From Agrobacterium tumefaciens (GTDB taxonomy: Bacteria; Pseudomonadota; Alphaproteobacteria; Rhizobiales; Rhizobiaceae), in the NCBI GenBank assembly GCA_025560025.1, contig CP048486.1, forward strand, positions 1,204,501 through 1,268,500: a DNA stretch of 64,000 nucleotides, in the 5' to 3' direction. Each line of letters begins with the position of its first letter. The stretch's first letter is position 1. The notes beneath the pieces were generated by a model. The model saw only the letters and a list, made by a program, of their open reading frames with translations, did no database searches and was not told the origin of the DNA. Below, in pieces: positions 52,208-61,351 of this stretch. A program made the position numbers and the translations under genes.

Positions 52208-54168
52208 CGGCGCGGCCTCTCCAGTTTCTTTTCGGGCTGGTCTTTGTTCTGGCCCTGGGGCTTTCCCTGCATGCCGGGTTGCTGCGGCTGCCTCTTGGCG
52301 CATGGCCGGCTTTGCCGTTTGACGCCACGTCCATGTCGATGGATCAGGTGATTTTCGCCTTCAGCCTGATGCCGCGTGTGGCCGTCGCCATTCTGGCGGG
52401 GGCGATGCTGGGGTTGTCGGGTGCGCTTTTCCAGCAATTGCTGCGCAATCCGATCGCCGATCCCTCCACCCTCGGCATCTCTGCCGGCGCTCAACTGGCA
52501 ATCGTCACCGCAACCCTGTTTTTTCCTTCGGTGCTGGATGGTAACCGTGCTTTGGTGGCCCTGACAGGCGCTGCCGTCGCGGCGGGTGTGGTATTTCTTC
52601 TCGGTTGGCGGCGATCCTTCGAGCCGGTGACCATGGTGGTGTCCGGGTTGCTGGTCGGCATCACCGCTGCCTCAGCCTCTGCAGCCCTGACGCTTGCGCA
52701 GGGTGAATATCTGATGTCGCTGGTCGTCTGGAACGGCGGTTCGCTCAGCCAGCAGGACTGGTCGAACGCCTTTCTGCTTGCCGTCCAACTTTTCCTGGGC
52801 CTGGTTCTCACCGGATTGCTGATAAGGCCGCTCACGGTTCTTGGCCTTGGCGATTCCGGTGCGCGATCGCTTGGTGTGTCGCTGTTTTCGATCCGGCTGG
52901 CGGTCGCGGCCGTCGCAGTCATGCTGGCTGCTTTCGTTGCCGCGGCGGTTGGCCTTGTCAGCTTCATCGGCCTTGCCGCGCCGGCGCTCACCCGGGCGCT
53001 TGGCGTGCGGCGAGCATCTTCCGTGCTGTTTGTTTCGCCGCTTCTGGGCGGTCTGCTGCTCTGGTTCTGCGACGGTCTCGTGCAGCTTCTGGCGAGCACG
53101 ACGGCCGAGGTTTTCCCGACTGGTGCGGTGACGGCCCTGATCGGCGGGCCGCTGCTTCTGTGGCTGCTTCCCAAAATCCGGCCGACCGATGTGCATCGCG
53201 GCGAAGGTGTCGAGCTTGCGATAAGACGCCGGCTCGCGGCGCTGCTGCCAATGCTTGTCGTCATGGCGGGGCTGGTTTTTGCGGCGATTGCCATTGGCAA
53301 GGGGCCTGATGGCTGGACGGTGCTGAAGGCCGGTGATCTGCAAAGCCTGCTGCCGTTCCGCTGGCCGCGGCTGGTGGCTGCCATGGCCGCTGGCGGTCTT
53401 CTGGCCATGGCGGGTGCGCTGCTCCAGCGGCTCACCGGCAATCCCATGGCAAGCCCGGAGGTGATCGGCGTCAGCGGCGGTGCAGGCCTCGGTTTTGCCG
53501 CCGCCATCACGATTTTTCCGGCGGCCGGTCTTTTCGAACTGTTCGTTGGCGCCGGCATCGGCTCGGCCGTGGTCATGATCCTCGTGCTGTTCTTTTCGGT
53601 GCGCCGGCATCTGGCACCAGAAAAAATACTGCTCGCCGGCATCGCCATCAGTTCGCTTTGCTCGGCGGTGCTCTCGGCGCTGCTTGCCATTGGCGACCAG
53701 CGCGCCTGGCAAATTCTCGCCTGGCTCAGCGGCTCGGGTTCAACGGCGACGCCCGTTTCGGCGATCTTTCTTGGGGTGCTTTCCATCGTGCTGCTTGCGG
53801 GTGCGCTTTCGGTGACGCGCTGGCTGACGATCCTGCCGCTCGGCAGGGATGTGCCGCTCTCGCTCGGTCTGCCGCTTGGTGCTGCGCGCATCGCCGTCAT
53901 TGCGGTGGCAGGCATTGCCACGGGGGCTGCCTCGCTGCTGGTTGGTCCCCTGAGTTTCGTCGGGTTGATGGCGCCGCATATTGCGCTTCGTGCGGGTTTC
54001 ACCACGCCGCGCGACCATCTGCTCGCCTCGTTCCTGTTCGGCGCGGTGCTGATGGCGCTTTCAGACCTCGGGGCGAGGACCATGACCTTTCCTTATGAAC
54101 TGCCGCTCGGCCTTTTTGCGGCTCTTGCCGGTGCGCCCTACCTGATCTGGCTTTCAGGCAGGCGCTGA
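52204..54168 (+). CDS. fhuB: FhuB-like fused siderophore ABC permease
   Basis: A 654-residue protein that is a tandem fusion of two FecCD-type permease halves, about 20 TM segments, as in FhuB. RVAVAILAGAMLGLSGALFQ and RLVAAMAAGGLLAMAGALLQ are the paired N-terminal motifs of each half; LVSFIGLAAPALTRALG and LSFVGLMAPHIALRAGF the paired loop motifs that contact the ATPase. Fusion means no second permease gene is needed. Start GTG 52204 overlaps fhuD. Confidence 0.9.
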   Translation: MTARPLQFLFGLVFVLALGLSLHAGLLRLPLGAWPALPFDATSMSMDQVIFAFSLMPRVAVAILAGAMLGLSGALFQQLLRNPIADPSTLGISAGAQLAIVTATLFFPSVLDGNRALVALTGAAVAAGVVFLLGWRRSFEPVTMVVSGLLVGITAASASAALTLAQGEYLMSLVVWNGGSLSQQDWSNAFLLAVQLFLGLVLTGLLIRPLTVLGLGDSGARSLGVSLFSIRLAVAAVAVMLAAFVAAAVGLVSFIGLAAPALTRALGVRRASSVLFVSPLLGGLLLWFCDGLVQLLASTTAEVFPTGAVTALIGGPLLLWLLPKIRPTDVHRGEGVELAIRRRLAALLPMLVVMAGLVFAAIAIGKGPDGWTVLKAGDLQSLLPFRWPRLVAAMAAGGLLAMAGALLQRLTGNPMASPEVIGVSGGAGLGFAAAITIFPAAGLFELFVGAGIGSAVVMILVLFFSVRRHLAPEKILLAGIAISSLCSAVLSALLAIGDQRAWQILAWLSGSGSTATPVSAIFLGVLSIVLLAGALSVTRWLTILPLGRDVPLSLGLPLGAARIAVIAVAGIATGAASLLVGPLSFVGLMAPHIALRAGFTTPRDHLLASFLFGAVLMALSDLGARTMTFPYELPLGLFAALAGAPYLIWLSGRR

Positions 54169-54202
54169 TGTTGTCTTTGAGCGATTTACGGAGATGAGAA
54201 CC

Positions 54203-55012
54203 ATGGGTCAGGCTGCACTTGCCGTCAATTATGACGATATCCCGCTTTTTTCACTGGAAAAAGTGACGATGGAGGTGCCGGGCAGGACATTGCTGCATCC
54301 TCTGACGGCAAGCTTTCCGACCGGCAAGACGATCGGCCTGATCGGCCATAACGGTTCCGGAAAATCCACGCTGCTCAAGATTCTCGCACGCATTCAGGAG
54401 CCGACGGCGGGTAGCGTCTCATTTGAGGGAAAGGCGCTCGGAAACTGGGGCAATCGCGAATTTGCGCGAAAGCTGGCCTATCTGCCGCAATATACGCCGG
54501 CCGCCTCCGGCATGCTGGCCAAGGAACTGGTGGCACTTGGCCGCTACCCCTGGCATGGCGCGCTTGGCCAGTTCACCCGGGCGGATCAGGACAAGGTGGA
54601 CGAGGCCATCGAGCTGACCGATACGGTGGCCTTCAGGGACCGGCTGGTGGACACGCTTTCAGGCGGTGAGCGCCAGCGCGTATGGCTGGCAATGCTGGTT
54701 GCCCAGAACGCTGAAAGCCTGCTTCTGGACGAGCCCATTTCGGCGCTCGACATGGCGCACCAGCTCGAGGTTCTCTCCCTGGTGCAGAGACTGTCGCGGG
54801 AAAAGGGTCTCGGCGTCATCGTGGTGCTGCATGATGTCAACATGGCGGCGCGGTTCTGCGACGAGATCGTCGCGCTCCATTCCGGAAATCTGATTGCAAG
54901 GGGAACGCCTGAAGAGATCATGACGCCGGAGACGCTGGAGCGGATTTATGGTGTGCGCATGGATGTCATGACCCATGCCGCAACCGGCCTTCCCGTCGCT
55001 TTGCCGCTTTAA
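54203..55012 (+). CDS. fhuC: FhuC-like siderophore ABC ATPase
   Basis: A 269-residue ATPase. Walker A IGLIGHNGSGKSTLLKI, Q-loop YLPQYTPAA, signature DTLSGGERQRVWLAML and Walker B LLLDEPISALDMAHQLE, as in FhuC/FecE. ATG 54203 is preferred to 54194, where GGAG touches the start codon. It completes the receptor-fhuD-fhuB-fhuC operon, 34 bases after the permease. No TonB gene is nearby. Confidence 0.92.
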   Translation: MGQAALAVNYDDIPLFSLEKVTMEVPGRTLLHPLTASFPTGKTIGLIGHNGSGKSTLLKILARIQEPTAGSVSFEGKALGNWGNREFARKLAYLPQYTPAASGMLAKELVALGRYPWHGALGQFTRADQDKVDEAIELTDTVAFRDRLVDTLSGGERQRVWLAMLVAQNAESLLLDEPISALDMAHQLEVLSLVQRLSREKGLGVIVVLHDVNMAARFCDEIVALHSGNLIARGTPEEIMTPETLERIYGVRMDVMTHAATGLPVALPL

Positions 55013-55260
55013 GCTTGTTGCAGCAAAACAACGCGCGGAAAAGCCTGCTGTTGACAGTAATTCTCCCGGCATTTTTCGCCCTAACAATGTCTTAATGGCA
55101 TCCTACCGCCAATAGACATTGTTAACTGTTTTGCTTTCCTTGCATCCAATTAAGTTGTTTTGGATCGATTCTGGGGAACAAACGTTAACAGTGCGGAATT
55201 CAATATCCGGAGAGGGCAAGAAGGGCTGCTGCGGGTAGGAATGAAACAGGAGAAAATCAG

Positions 55261-55788
55261 ATGAAAAAGGCTGTTGCCGTAACTTTTGCCGCATTGACGA
55301 TGGGCTTCGGCGGAACCGTTTCCGCACTTGCTGCCGACCTTGCAAGATATGAACCGGCTCCGCAGGAGCAGGACGACCGCAACGGCGTCAAGATCGGTTA
55401 CCTTACCTGCGATATCGGTGGTGGCGTCGGTTACGTGATCGGCTCGGCCAAGGAACTGGATTGCACCTTCCAGTCTACGCTGGGCGCTCGCCGCACCGAC
55501 CATTACACCGGCGCGATCCGCAAGATGGGCGTCGACCTTGGCTTCACCACGCAGGGCCGTCTGGTCTGGGCTGTTTTCGCCCCGACGGCTGGTTACCACC
55601 GCGGCTCGCTCGGCGGCCTTTATCAGGGCGCAACGGCTGAAGTCACCGTCGGTCTCGGCGTCGGCACCAACGTTCTCGTTGGCGGCACGTCCGGCTCCAT
55701 CCAGCTGCAGACGGTCAGCGTGACGGGTCAGGTTGGCCTCAACCTTGCCGCCACCGGCACCTCGGTGACGCTGACGGCCATGAACTGA
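55261..55788 (+). CDS. DUF992 family secreted protein
   Basis: A 175-residue protein with a signal peptide (VAVTFAALTMGFGGTVSALA, cleavage before ADLAR) and the DUF992 domain: VKIGYLTCDIGGGVGYVIGS, KELDCTFQS, HYTGAIRKMGVDLGFT and the Gly-rich LYQGATAEVTVGLGVGTNVL. The family is common in Rhizobiales, has two conserved cysteines that likely form a disulfide, and has no known function. AGGAG precedes the ATG. Monocistronic, with hairpins downstream. Confidence 0.85.
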   Translation: MKKAVAVTFAALTMGFGGTVSALAADLARYEPAPQEQDDRNGVKIGYLTCDIGGGVGYVIGSAKELDCTFQSTLGARRTDHYTGAIRKMGVDLGFTTQGRLVWAVFAPTAGYHRGSLGGLYQGATAEVTVGLGVGTNVLVGGTSGSIQLQTVSVTGQVGLNLAATGTSVTLTAMN

Positions 55789-55796
55789 TCAGCGAG

Positions 55797-55821
55797 ATGC
55801 CCGGTGTATTGCGCCGGGCAT
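55797..55821 (+). terminator. Hairpin after the DUF992 gene
   Basis: ATGCCCGG/CCGGGCAT, 8-bp stem with a 9-base loop, 9 bases after the DUF992 stop. No T-run follows; the stronger hairpin comes next. Confidence 0.4.
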
Positions 55822-55839
55822 TCTGTCGCATGTCTAAAC

Positions 55840-55876
55840 ACGCCCTCTTCGTTGTCAGACGAAGAGGGCGTTGTAT
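55840..55876 (+). terminator. Hairpin ahead of cytochrome c
   Basis: A perfect 13-bp stem (ACGCCCTCTTCGT and its complement) with a 6-base loop, followed by TGTATT. It ends 2-7 bases before the cytochrome ATG, so it overlaps that gene's ribosome-binding region. Confidence 0.65.
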
Positions 55877-55877
55877 T

Positions 55878-56285
55878 ATGCGGATCATGATTTCCACATT
55901 CAAAAGTGTCGCGGCGGTCACCGCCTGTTCTTTCCTTCTTGCGACAGCCGCTTTTGCCGAGGGCGATGCGGCCCATGGGGAAAAGGTCTTCAGCCGCTGT
56001 TCCACCTGTCACAGTGTCGACACCCCGCGCACTCGCATGGGCCCGCATCTGATGGGTGTCGTCGGCAGGCCGATGGCTTCCGTGGCCGATTACGGTCATT
56101 ATTCGCAGGCGCTGAAAGATGCCGGTGCGGCTGGCCGGGTGTGGTCGGAGGATGAACTGCAAAAATTCATCGCCAGCCCGAAGAAGGCGATACCGGGAAA
56201 TGCGATGCGTTTTTTTGGACTCTGGAGCGAGACGGATATTGCGGATCTGATCGCCTATCTGAAAACGCACCCCATGCCGCAATAG
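55878..56285 (+). CDS. Class I cytochrome c
   Basis: A 135-residue periplasmic protein with a signal peptide (VAAVTACSFLLATAAFA) and a single c-type haem site VFSRCSTCHSVDT (CxxCH, about residue 40). The axial methionine is in AIPGNAMRFFGL, and DIADLIAYLKT is the C-terminal helix, as in cytochrome c2/c550. It carries electrons in the periplasm; partners are not in view. The start falls right behind a 13-bp hairpin, with no standard ribosome-binding site, which could restrict translation. Confidence 0.88.
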   Translation: MRIMISTFKSVAAVTACSFLLATAAFAEGDAAHGEKVFSRCSTCHSVDTPRTRMGPHLMGVVGRPMASVADYGHYSQALKDAGAAGRVWSEDELQKFIASPKKAIPGNAMRFFGLWSETDIADLIAYLKTHPMPQ

Positions 56286-56288
56286 CGG

Positions 56289-56879
56289 TCAGAGCGGTGC
56301 TTCAGCGATAACCTCTTCCGCTTCTTCGAAGGTCATCGCCATGACTTTCGCGCCGATCTCGAAGCTGAAGCCATTGCGGGCGAAGGCGGAGAATTCCTTG
56401 GCCTTGCGCTTCTCGTCCAGTTCGACACGACGAAACGGCCCGAAGGCGCGCTTGCGGGCGAAGATGACGGCTGCGACCAGATCATCGGTCTCTTCAAGCG
56501 CAACGGCGGCCGTTTCCCGTGCGATGCCCTTGGCCTGAAGTTTCTGCGCGAGCCCGCGTTTCGACTTGCCGCTGCGCTGGCCACTCCGCACGGCGATTTC
56601 CGCATAGGCGGTGTCGTCGAGCGCCTTGATGCCATAAGCGAAGGTCACGGCAAATTCGCCAAGCGCCTTCACCTGTGCCGGGCTGATATCCTCGAATTTT
56701 TCCCGCGCCTTGCGCATGATGGCGTCGCGCAGCTGCTTTTCCGTCATCATGCGCTGTTCCAGCCGGTAAAGAGCGGAATTGCGCGCCCAGGACAGCATGC
56801 GGCTGGTGGGTTCAATGGCCGGCGCGTCGCCGTCCACGGCCATATCGTCGGTCAGGAAGGGGCTGGAATCGTCGTTCAT
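56289..56879 (-). CDS. recX: Regulatory protein RecX
   Basis: A 196-residue helical protein: ALYRLEQRMMTEKQLRDAIM and KSKRGLAQKLQAKGIARETA are the two three-helix repeats of RecX, which binds and limits RecA filaments. It stands alone, convergent with the cytochrome gene (3 bases apart) and not near recA, as is usual in rhizobia. Confidence 0.85.
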   Translation of the reverse strand: MNDDSSPFLTDDMAVDGDAPAIEPTSRMLSWARNSALYRLEQRMMTEKQLRDAIMRKAREKFEDISPAQVKALGEFAVTFAYGIKALDDTAYAEIAVRSGQRSGKSKRGLAQKLQAKGIARETAAVALEETDDLVAAVIFARKRAFGPFRRVELDEKRKAKEFSAFARNGFSFEIGAKVMAMTFEEAEEVIAEAPL

Positions 56880-56950
56880 TCCGCTTTTATAGCGCGGTGA
56901 ACCCGTCTTGCCAGTTCCTTCCCGTCCCGTTTCCTCCGGTTTTCAGTAGC

Positions 56951-57871
56951 TCAAGGTGTTTGCGCGCCGGTTGCGGCGACATAGACCGAGTAAAGCGATT
57001 TCGTCGCGGTGATGAACAGGCGGTTCTTTTTCGGGCCGCCGAAGGTGAGGTTCGCGACCGTCTGCGGCACCTTGATCTTACCGAGGAGCGCTCCTTCGGG
57101 GGAAAAGCAGTGAATGCCGTCGCCGGCGCTGGTCCACAGGTTGCCGGCAGTATCCAGACGGAAGCCGTCCGGCAGGCCATTGTCGAGGTTGCAGAATTCC
57201 CGGCCGTTGGTGAGCTTTACGCCATCCACCACATCGAAGACGCGGATATGGCGGGGGCGGGAGACATCGTGGCTGTAGGAACTGTCGGCGACGTAGAGCT
57301 TTGTTTCATCAGGCGAAAAGGCAAGCCCGTTCGGCTGCATGAAGTCGTCGATGGCGATCGTAACCTCTCCCGTTGCGGGATCGAGCCGGTAGACATTGCG
57401 CGTCTTCTGTTCCGGCTCGGCCTTGTACCCCTCGTAATCGGAAAGAATGCCGTAGGTCGGGTCAGTGAACCAGACGCTGCCATCGGATTTGACCACCACG
57501 TCATTGGGTGAGTTCAGCCGCTTGCCGCCGTAGCTGTCGGCGAGAACCGTGATCGAGCCGTCCACTTCGGTACGGGTGACGCGGCGCCCGCCATGTTCGC
57601 AGGAAACGAGCCGTCCCTGCCTGTCGCGGGTATTGCCATTGGTGAAGTTGGAGGGTTCGCGGAACACCGAGATTCCGCCATCCGGCACCCAGCGCAGCAT
57701 GCGCTGATTGGGAATATCGCTGAACAGCAGGCAGTTCAGATCGGCAAACCACACCGGGCCTTCGGCCCAGCGGCAGCCGGAATAAAGCTCTTCCAGTTCG
57801 GCATTGCCGACGATCAGATGGCGGAAGCGGTCATCGTGGATTTCGTAAGGGGAGGTCGTGTCTGTGGTCAT
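56951..57871 (-). CDS. SMP-30/gluconolactonase-family lactonase
   Basis: A 306-residue six-bladed propeller. AEGPVWFADLNCLLFSDIPN holds the metal-binding Glu, LNSPNDVVVKSDGSVWFTDP the Asn, and FSPDETKLYVADSSYSHDVS the Asp region. SMP-30 enzymes hydrolyse sugar lactones with a divalent metal. It is 35 bases after the second permease, so is the last gene of the sugar ABC operon, implying the imported sugar is oxidised to a lactone. It has no signal peptide, so the enzyme is cytoplasmic. Confidence 0.87.
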   Translation of the reverse strand: MTTDTTSPYEIHDDRFRHLIVGNAELEELYSGCRWAEGPVWFADLNCLLFSDIPNQRMLRWVPDGGISVFREPSNFTNGNTRDRQGRLVSCEHGGRRVTRTEVDGSITVLADSYGGKRLNSPNDVVVKSDGSVWFTDPTYGILSDYEGYKAEPEQKTRNVYRLDPATGEVTIAIDDFMQPNGLAFSPDETKLYVADSSYSHDVSRPRHIRVFDVVDGVKLTNGREFCNLDNGLPDGFRLDTAGNLWTSAGDGIHCFSPEGALLGKIKVPQTVANLTFGGPKKNRLFITATKSLYSVYVAATGAQTP

Positions 57872-57906
57872 GAGCGTGGTCCGCTTGGGGGCTTGTCGTT
57901 ATGGGG

Positions 57907-58854
57907 TCAGCGCGTGGCCTTGGGGCCGCTTGCCAGAAGAATGACGGAGATGATGATGAGGCCGGTGAGGATGAGGCGGATGCCGGCGCCGAAACCATAG
58001 GTGTTCAGCATCGACACCACCAGGAACATGAAGAGCGATGCCCCCCATATGCCGGGAACGTTGGAATCGCCGCCCGCCACCGCCGTTCCTCCGATGACGA
58101 CGACGGCGATGGACATCAGCAGATATTCCGAGCCCATATTGAGCGCCGCCCCGCCGGAAAAGCTGGCGAGCAGATAACCGGCAATCGCCGCCAGCACCGC
58201 GCAGAGCACATAGGTGACGAAACGTGCGCCGTCCACGGGAATACCGGTCATGCGAGCGGCGAAGGTGCTCTGGCCGATGGCGGAAATCCAGCGACCGTAA
58301 AACGAGCGGTCGAGCAGCAGCCAGGCGATGACGGACAGCAGCAGGGCCACGAGGGCGACGTTCGGAATGCCGAAGAAACTTGACGTGGCGAATGTGGCCA
58401 ATGTTTCCGGCGGCTTGATGCGCAGGCCGCGGTTCGACCAGATGGCGATGGACTGCACGATGAAGCTCATGGAGAGCGTCGCGATGATCGGCGGGATGCG
58501 CAGGAGCTTGATCAGCGCATAATTGCCGATGCCGATGGCGATGCCGATCAGAATGGCGATCAGCAGTCCGGGCAGGATGAGACCGTCGGACACATCCATG
58601 AATTTCAAGGCCAGCGTGCCTGACAGCGTCATCGTGGCGGGAACGCAGAGGTCGATATTGCCCGGCCCGAGCGTGATGACGAACATCTGGCCAATGCCGA
58701 CGATGACCGAAAAGGCCGCGAAGGTGAGGGCGGCATGCGACAGGCCGAAGGAGCTTGCGCCGCCGGTGAAGAGCACGGTGACGATCCAGACCGCAATCGT
58801 TGCGGCAAAAGACCAGATCCATGGTTTTCTGGTGAGGGAAGAGAGCCCGTTCAT
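57907..58854 (-). CDS. Ribose-type ABC sugar permease
   Basis: A 315-residue RbsC-like permease with eight to ten TM segments. MFVITLGPGNIDLCVPATMT is the family's conserved region (GxxDLS-like, here NIDLC) and GGTAVAGGDSNVPGIWGASL the late loop. Overlaps the upstream permease by 4 bases. The two permeases probably form a heterodimer, whereas most RbsC are homodimers. Confidence 0.87.
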   Translation of the reverse strand: MNGLSSLTRKPWIWSFAATIAVWIVTVLFTGGASSFGLSHAALTFAAFSVIVGIGQMFVITLGPGNIDLCVPATMTLSGTLALKFMDVSDGLILPGLLIAILIGIAIGIGNYALIKLLRIPPIIATLSMSFIVQSIAIWSNRGLRIKPPETLATFATSSFFGIPNVALVALLLSVIAWLLLDRSFYGRWISAIGQSTFAARMTGIPVDGARFVTYVLCAVLAAIAGYLLASFSGGAALNMGSEYLLMSIAVVVIGGTAVAGGDSNVPGIWGASLFMFLVVSMLNTYGFGAGIRLILTGLIIISVILLASGPKATR

Positions 58855-59792
58855 TGGTTTTTCTCCCGCTTTTCAAGACGGTTGAGCAGAATGCGCAGCG
58901 CCAGCACGATGATGAGGATCGCCCCCTGCGCGCCGATCTGCCAGTCGGGTGAAATGCGCATGAAGGAGAGGAACGAACCGGCGAGCGTCAGCGTCAGTGC
59001 GCCGATGACCGCGCCGATAGGCGATACCCTTCCGCCGACGAATTCGCCGCCGCCGAGGATGACACCGGCAATCGAGAGCAGCGTGTAGCGCAGCGCGATG
59101 TTGGCGTCGGCCGATGTCGTCAGCCCGACAAGGGCGATACCGGACAGCACCGCGAAGAAACCGGCCAGCGCAAAGGTGGCGGCGCGGATGCCGACGACCG
59201 ACCAGCCGGAGCGCTCGACCGAACGGAAATTGCCGCCGACCCCGCGCATCAGCACGCCGAAGGAAGAGCGCATGACGATGTAGTGGGCGACGACCGCGAT
59301 CACGATGCTGGCGACGATGGCGATCGGCACGAAAGGCGGTTTTGCCGTCATCAGCGCTCGGATGAAGGCGGGGGCCTGGCCGCCGGGCGAGGGGAGAATG
59401 AGAACGGCGAGACCGCCCCAGACGAAGCTCATGCCGAGCGTGACGACGATGGAGGGCAGGGCGCGGATATGGATGATGGCGCCCAGCAATGCGTAAACCG
59501 CAATCGCACCGGCAAAGATCGCAATGCCGAGGATCGGCGTGGTTTGCAGGAAAGTGGCGGTCACACAGGCGCAGAAACTGACGAAGGTGCCCATCGACAG
59601 ATCGAGATCGTTGACCGACATGATCAGCATCTGCGCAATGGTGGCGAGCGCAATCGGCACCGCCAGATTGAACAGCAGGTTCATGCCGGTATAGCTCATG
59701 GCGCGCGGCTGCATGTAGAAGACGGCGGCGAGCAGGAAGGCGAGCGAGGCGGCGGGAATGATGAGGCGGAGCGCGTTTGCCGAGAGTTTCAT
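58851..59792 (-). CDS. Ribose-type ABC sugar permease
   Basis: A 313-residue RbsC-like permease. LIMSVNDLDLSMGTFVSFCA is the conserved DLS motif, and SIAGVILGGGEFVGGRVSPI the GG-rich loop. Overlaps the ATPase gene end by 4 bases. The pair-with-ATPase layout fits a transporter of pentoses, polyols or similar, which I cannot tell apart. Confidence 0.88.
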   Translation of the reverse strand: MKLSANALRLIIPAASLAFLLAAVFYMQPRAMSYTGMNLLFNLAVPIALATIAQMLIMSVNDLDLSMGTFVSFCACVTATFLQTTPILGIAIFAGAIAVYALLGAIIHIRALPSIVVTLGMSFVWGGLAVLILPSPGGQAPAFIRALMTAKPPFVPIAIVASIVIAVVAHYIVMRSSFGVLMRGVGGNFRSVERSGWSVVGIRAATFALAGFFAVLSGIALVGLTTSADANIALRYTLLSIAGVILGGGEFVGGRVSPIGAVIGALTLTLAGSFLSFMRISPDWQIGAQGAILIIVLALRILLNRLEKREKNQ

Positions 59793-61258
59793 GCGTGGTC
59801 TTCTCCGGCAAAGGAGGCCGCCAGCACATTCTGCTCGGTAATATCGTCGCCGACGAGTTCCGCCTGGATGGCGCCGTCGCGGAACACATAGACCCGGTCG
59901 CAGAGACGGATTTCGTCCATTTCGGTGGAGTACCAGATGAAGGTGCGGCCGTGGGAGGCTTCGGTTCTCAAGATGTCATAGACCTCCTGTTTGGTGCCGA
60001 TATCGACGCCGCGCATCGGGTCGTCCATCAAAACGGTGCTGGCGGTGGTGGCGAGCGCGCGGGCGAAAAGCACCTTCTGCTGGTTGCCGCCGGAAAGCGA
60101 AAGGATCTTGTTGCCCATGTCGGGCGTGCGGATTTCGATACGCTTTTTCCATTGCGCCCCAAGCTCGGTTTCCCTGCCCCTGTCCACCATCCCTGCGGCT
60201 GAAATATCCCTGAGCGAGGCGATGGACAGGTTTTTGAGGATGCTCCACAGCGGAAAAGTGCCGTTCAGGCTGCGGTCGCCCGCCACGAAGGCGAGATCGG
60301 TCTTGCGCGCGGGCAGCCAGCTATTGTTGCGGGCAAGATAAAGATCGAGAAGCGCTTCGGTCTGGCCATGGCCGCCGAGACCGGCAAGGCCGACGATCTC
60401 GCCGCGAAAGGCTTCGAAGGCAAGGCCTTCGCCCCGGCGTGCCGGCATGGAAAGCACCTTCTCGCCTGCCTTGCGGCTTTCACCCCGCCGCCTGTCCTGT
60501 TCCTTGACGACGCTGCCCATGGCCTCAACCAGCGAGCGGGTGGTGAAGTCGGCTGCCTTCCGGTCGGCAACCACCCGGCCATCCTTCATCACCACGATAC
60601 GGGTGGCCGTCGAAAGAATTTCGCCGAGAATATGCGAGATCAGCAGAACCGAGCCGCCCTCACGCACGAAACGGCGGACATAATCCATCAGTTGCTCGGC
60701 GAGACCGGCATCCAGCGAAGAGGTGGGTTCATCGAGGATCACCAGTCTCGGCGCGTGCGGTATGCGGCAGAAATTGATGGCGATTTCCACCATCTGCCGT
60801 TCGGCGATGGAAAGTTCGGCGATGGTCAGCTCGCAATCGATGCCGTGGCCGGGGAAAATTTCATCCAGTGTCTGGCGGATCGTCGTCAGCGCACGGTCGC
60901 GCCAGTTTCGCCCACCCGTGGCGGCATGCATGATGCGGACATTTTCGCTGATCGTCAGGTTCGGGCAAAGCGACAGTTCCTGAAACACGCAGCGAACGCC
61001 GTTCGCGCGCGCGGCGGCAATGCCGTGGCGGTTTTCGTTGCCGCCATAGGAAACGGAACCCCCATGCGGCGTCAGCCCGCCATTGATGACGTTGACGATG
61101 GTGGACTTTCCCGCGCCGTTATGGCCGACGAGCCCGAGGCATTCCCCAGCGCGGATGACGAGATCGGCCCCATCCAGCGCCCTTACCGCGCCGAACACGA
61201 CCTTGACGCCGCGCGCAGCGACGACTTCTTCCGCCTCGATGATGTCATTCATGAGCAA
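59789..61258 (-). CDS. Double ABC ATPase of sugar importer (RbsA-like)
   Basis: A 489-residue tandem ATPase. Domain 1 has Walker A LVGHNGAGKSTIVNVI and Walker B LVILDEPTSSLDAG. Domain 2 is degenerate, as in RbsA: a Walker A is not evident, but LSGGNQQKVLFARALA and the D-loop DDPMRGVDIGTKQEV are present. It follows the binding-protein gene across a 93-base gap with a strong hairpin. Confidence 0.88.
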   Translation of the reverse strand: MLMNDIIEAEEVVAARGVKVVFGAVRALDGADLVIRAGECLGLVGHNGAGKSTIVNVINGGLTPHGGSVSYGGNENRHGIAAARANGVRCVFQELSLCPNLTISENVRIMHAATGGRNWRDRALTTIRQTLDEIFPGHGIDCELTIAELSIAERQMVEIAINFCRIPHAPRLVILDEPTSSLDAGLAEQLMDYVRRFVREGGSVLLISHILGEILSTATRIVVMKDGRVVADRKAADFTTRSLVEAMGSVVKEQDRRRGESRKAGEKVLSMPARRGEGLAFEAFRGEIVGLAGLGGHGQTEALLDLYLARNNSWLPARKTDLAFVAGDRSLNGTFPLWSILKNLSIASLRDISAAGMVDRGRETELGAQWKKRIEIRTPDMGNKILSLSGGNQQKVLFARALATTASTVLMDDPMRGVDIGTKQEVYDILRTEASHGRTFIWYSTEMDEIRLCDRVYVFRDGAIQAELVGDDITEQNVLAASFAGEDHA

Positions 61259-61294
61259 CTACGCCAGTGATGTGAAAATCGGATAATATGGTGG

Positions 61295-61329
61295 CTATTG
61301 CGGCGCCCGTTCCGGGAGCGCCGCAATAG
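61295..61329 (-). terminator. Hairpin between the binding-protein and ATPase genes
   Basis: A perfect 12-bp stem (CTATTGCGGCGC and its complement) with an 11-base loop, 22 bases past the binding-protein stop. No T-run follows on the minus strand, so it more likely protects or partly terminates the first-gene mRNA, giving excess binding protein over ATPase. Confidence 0.6.
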
Positions 61330-61351
61330 TCAGGCTCTGGGCCGATCCGGC

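Noticed and set aside
52491..54083. 530-codon minus-strand open frame opposite fhuB
   Set aside because: Low-complexity Ser/Arg/Pro-rich translation typical of antisense; fhuB motifs on the plus strand are unambiguous.
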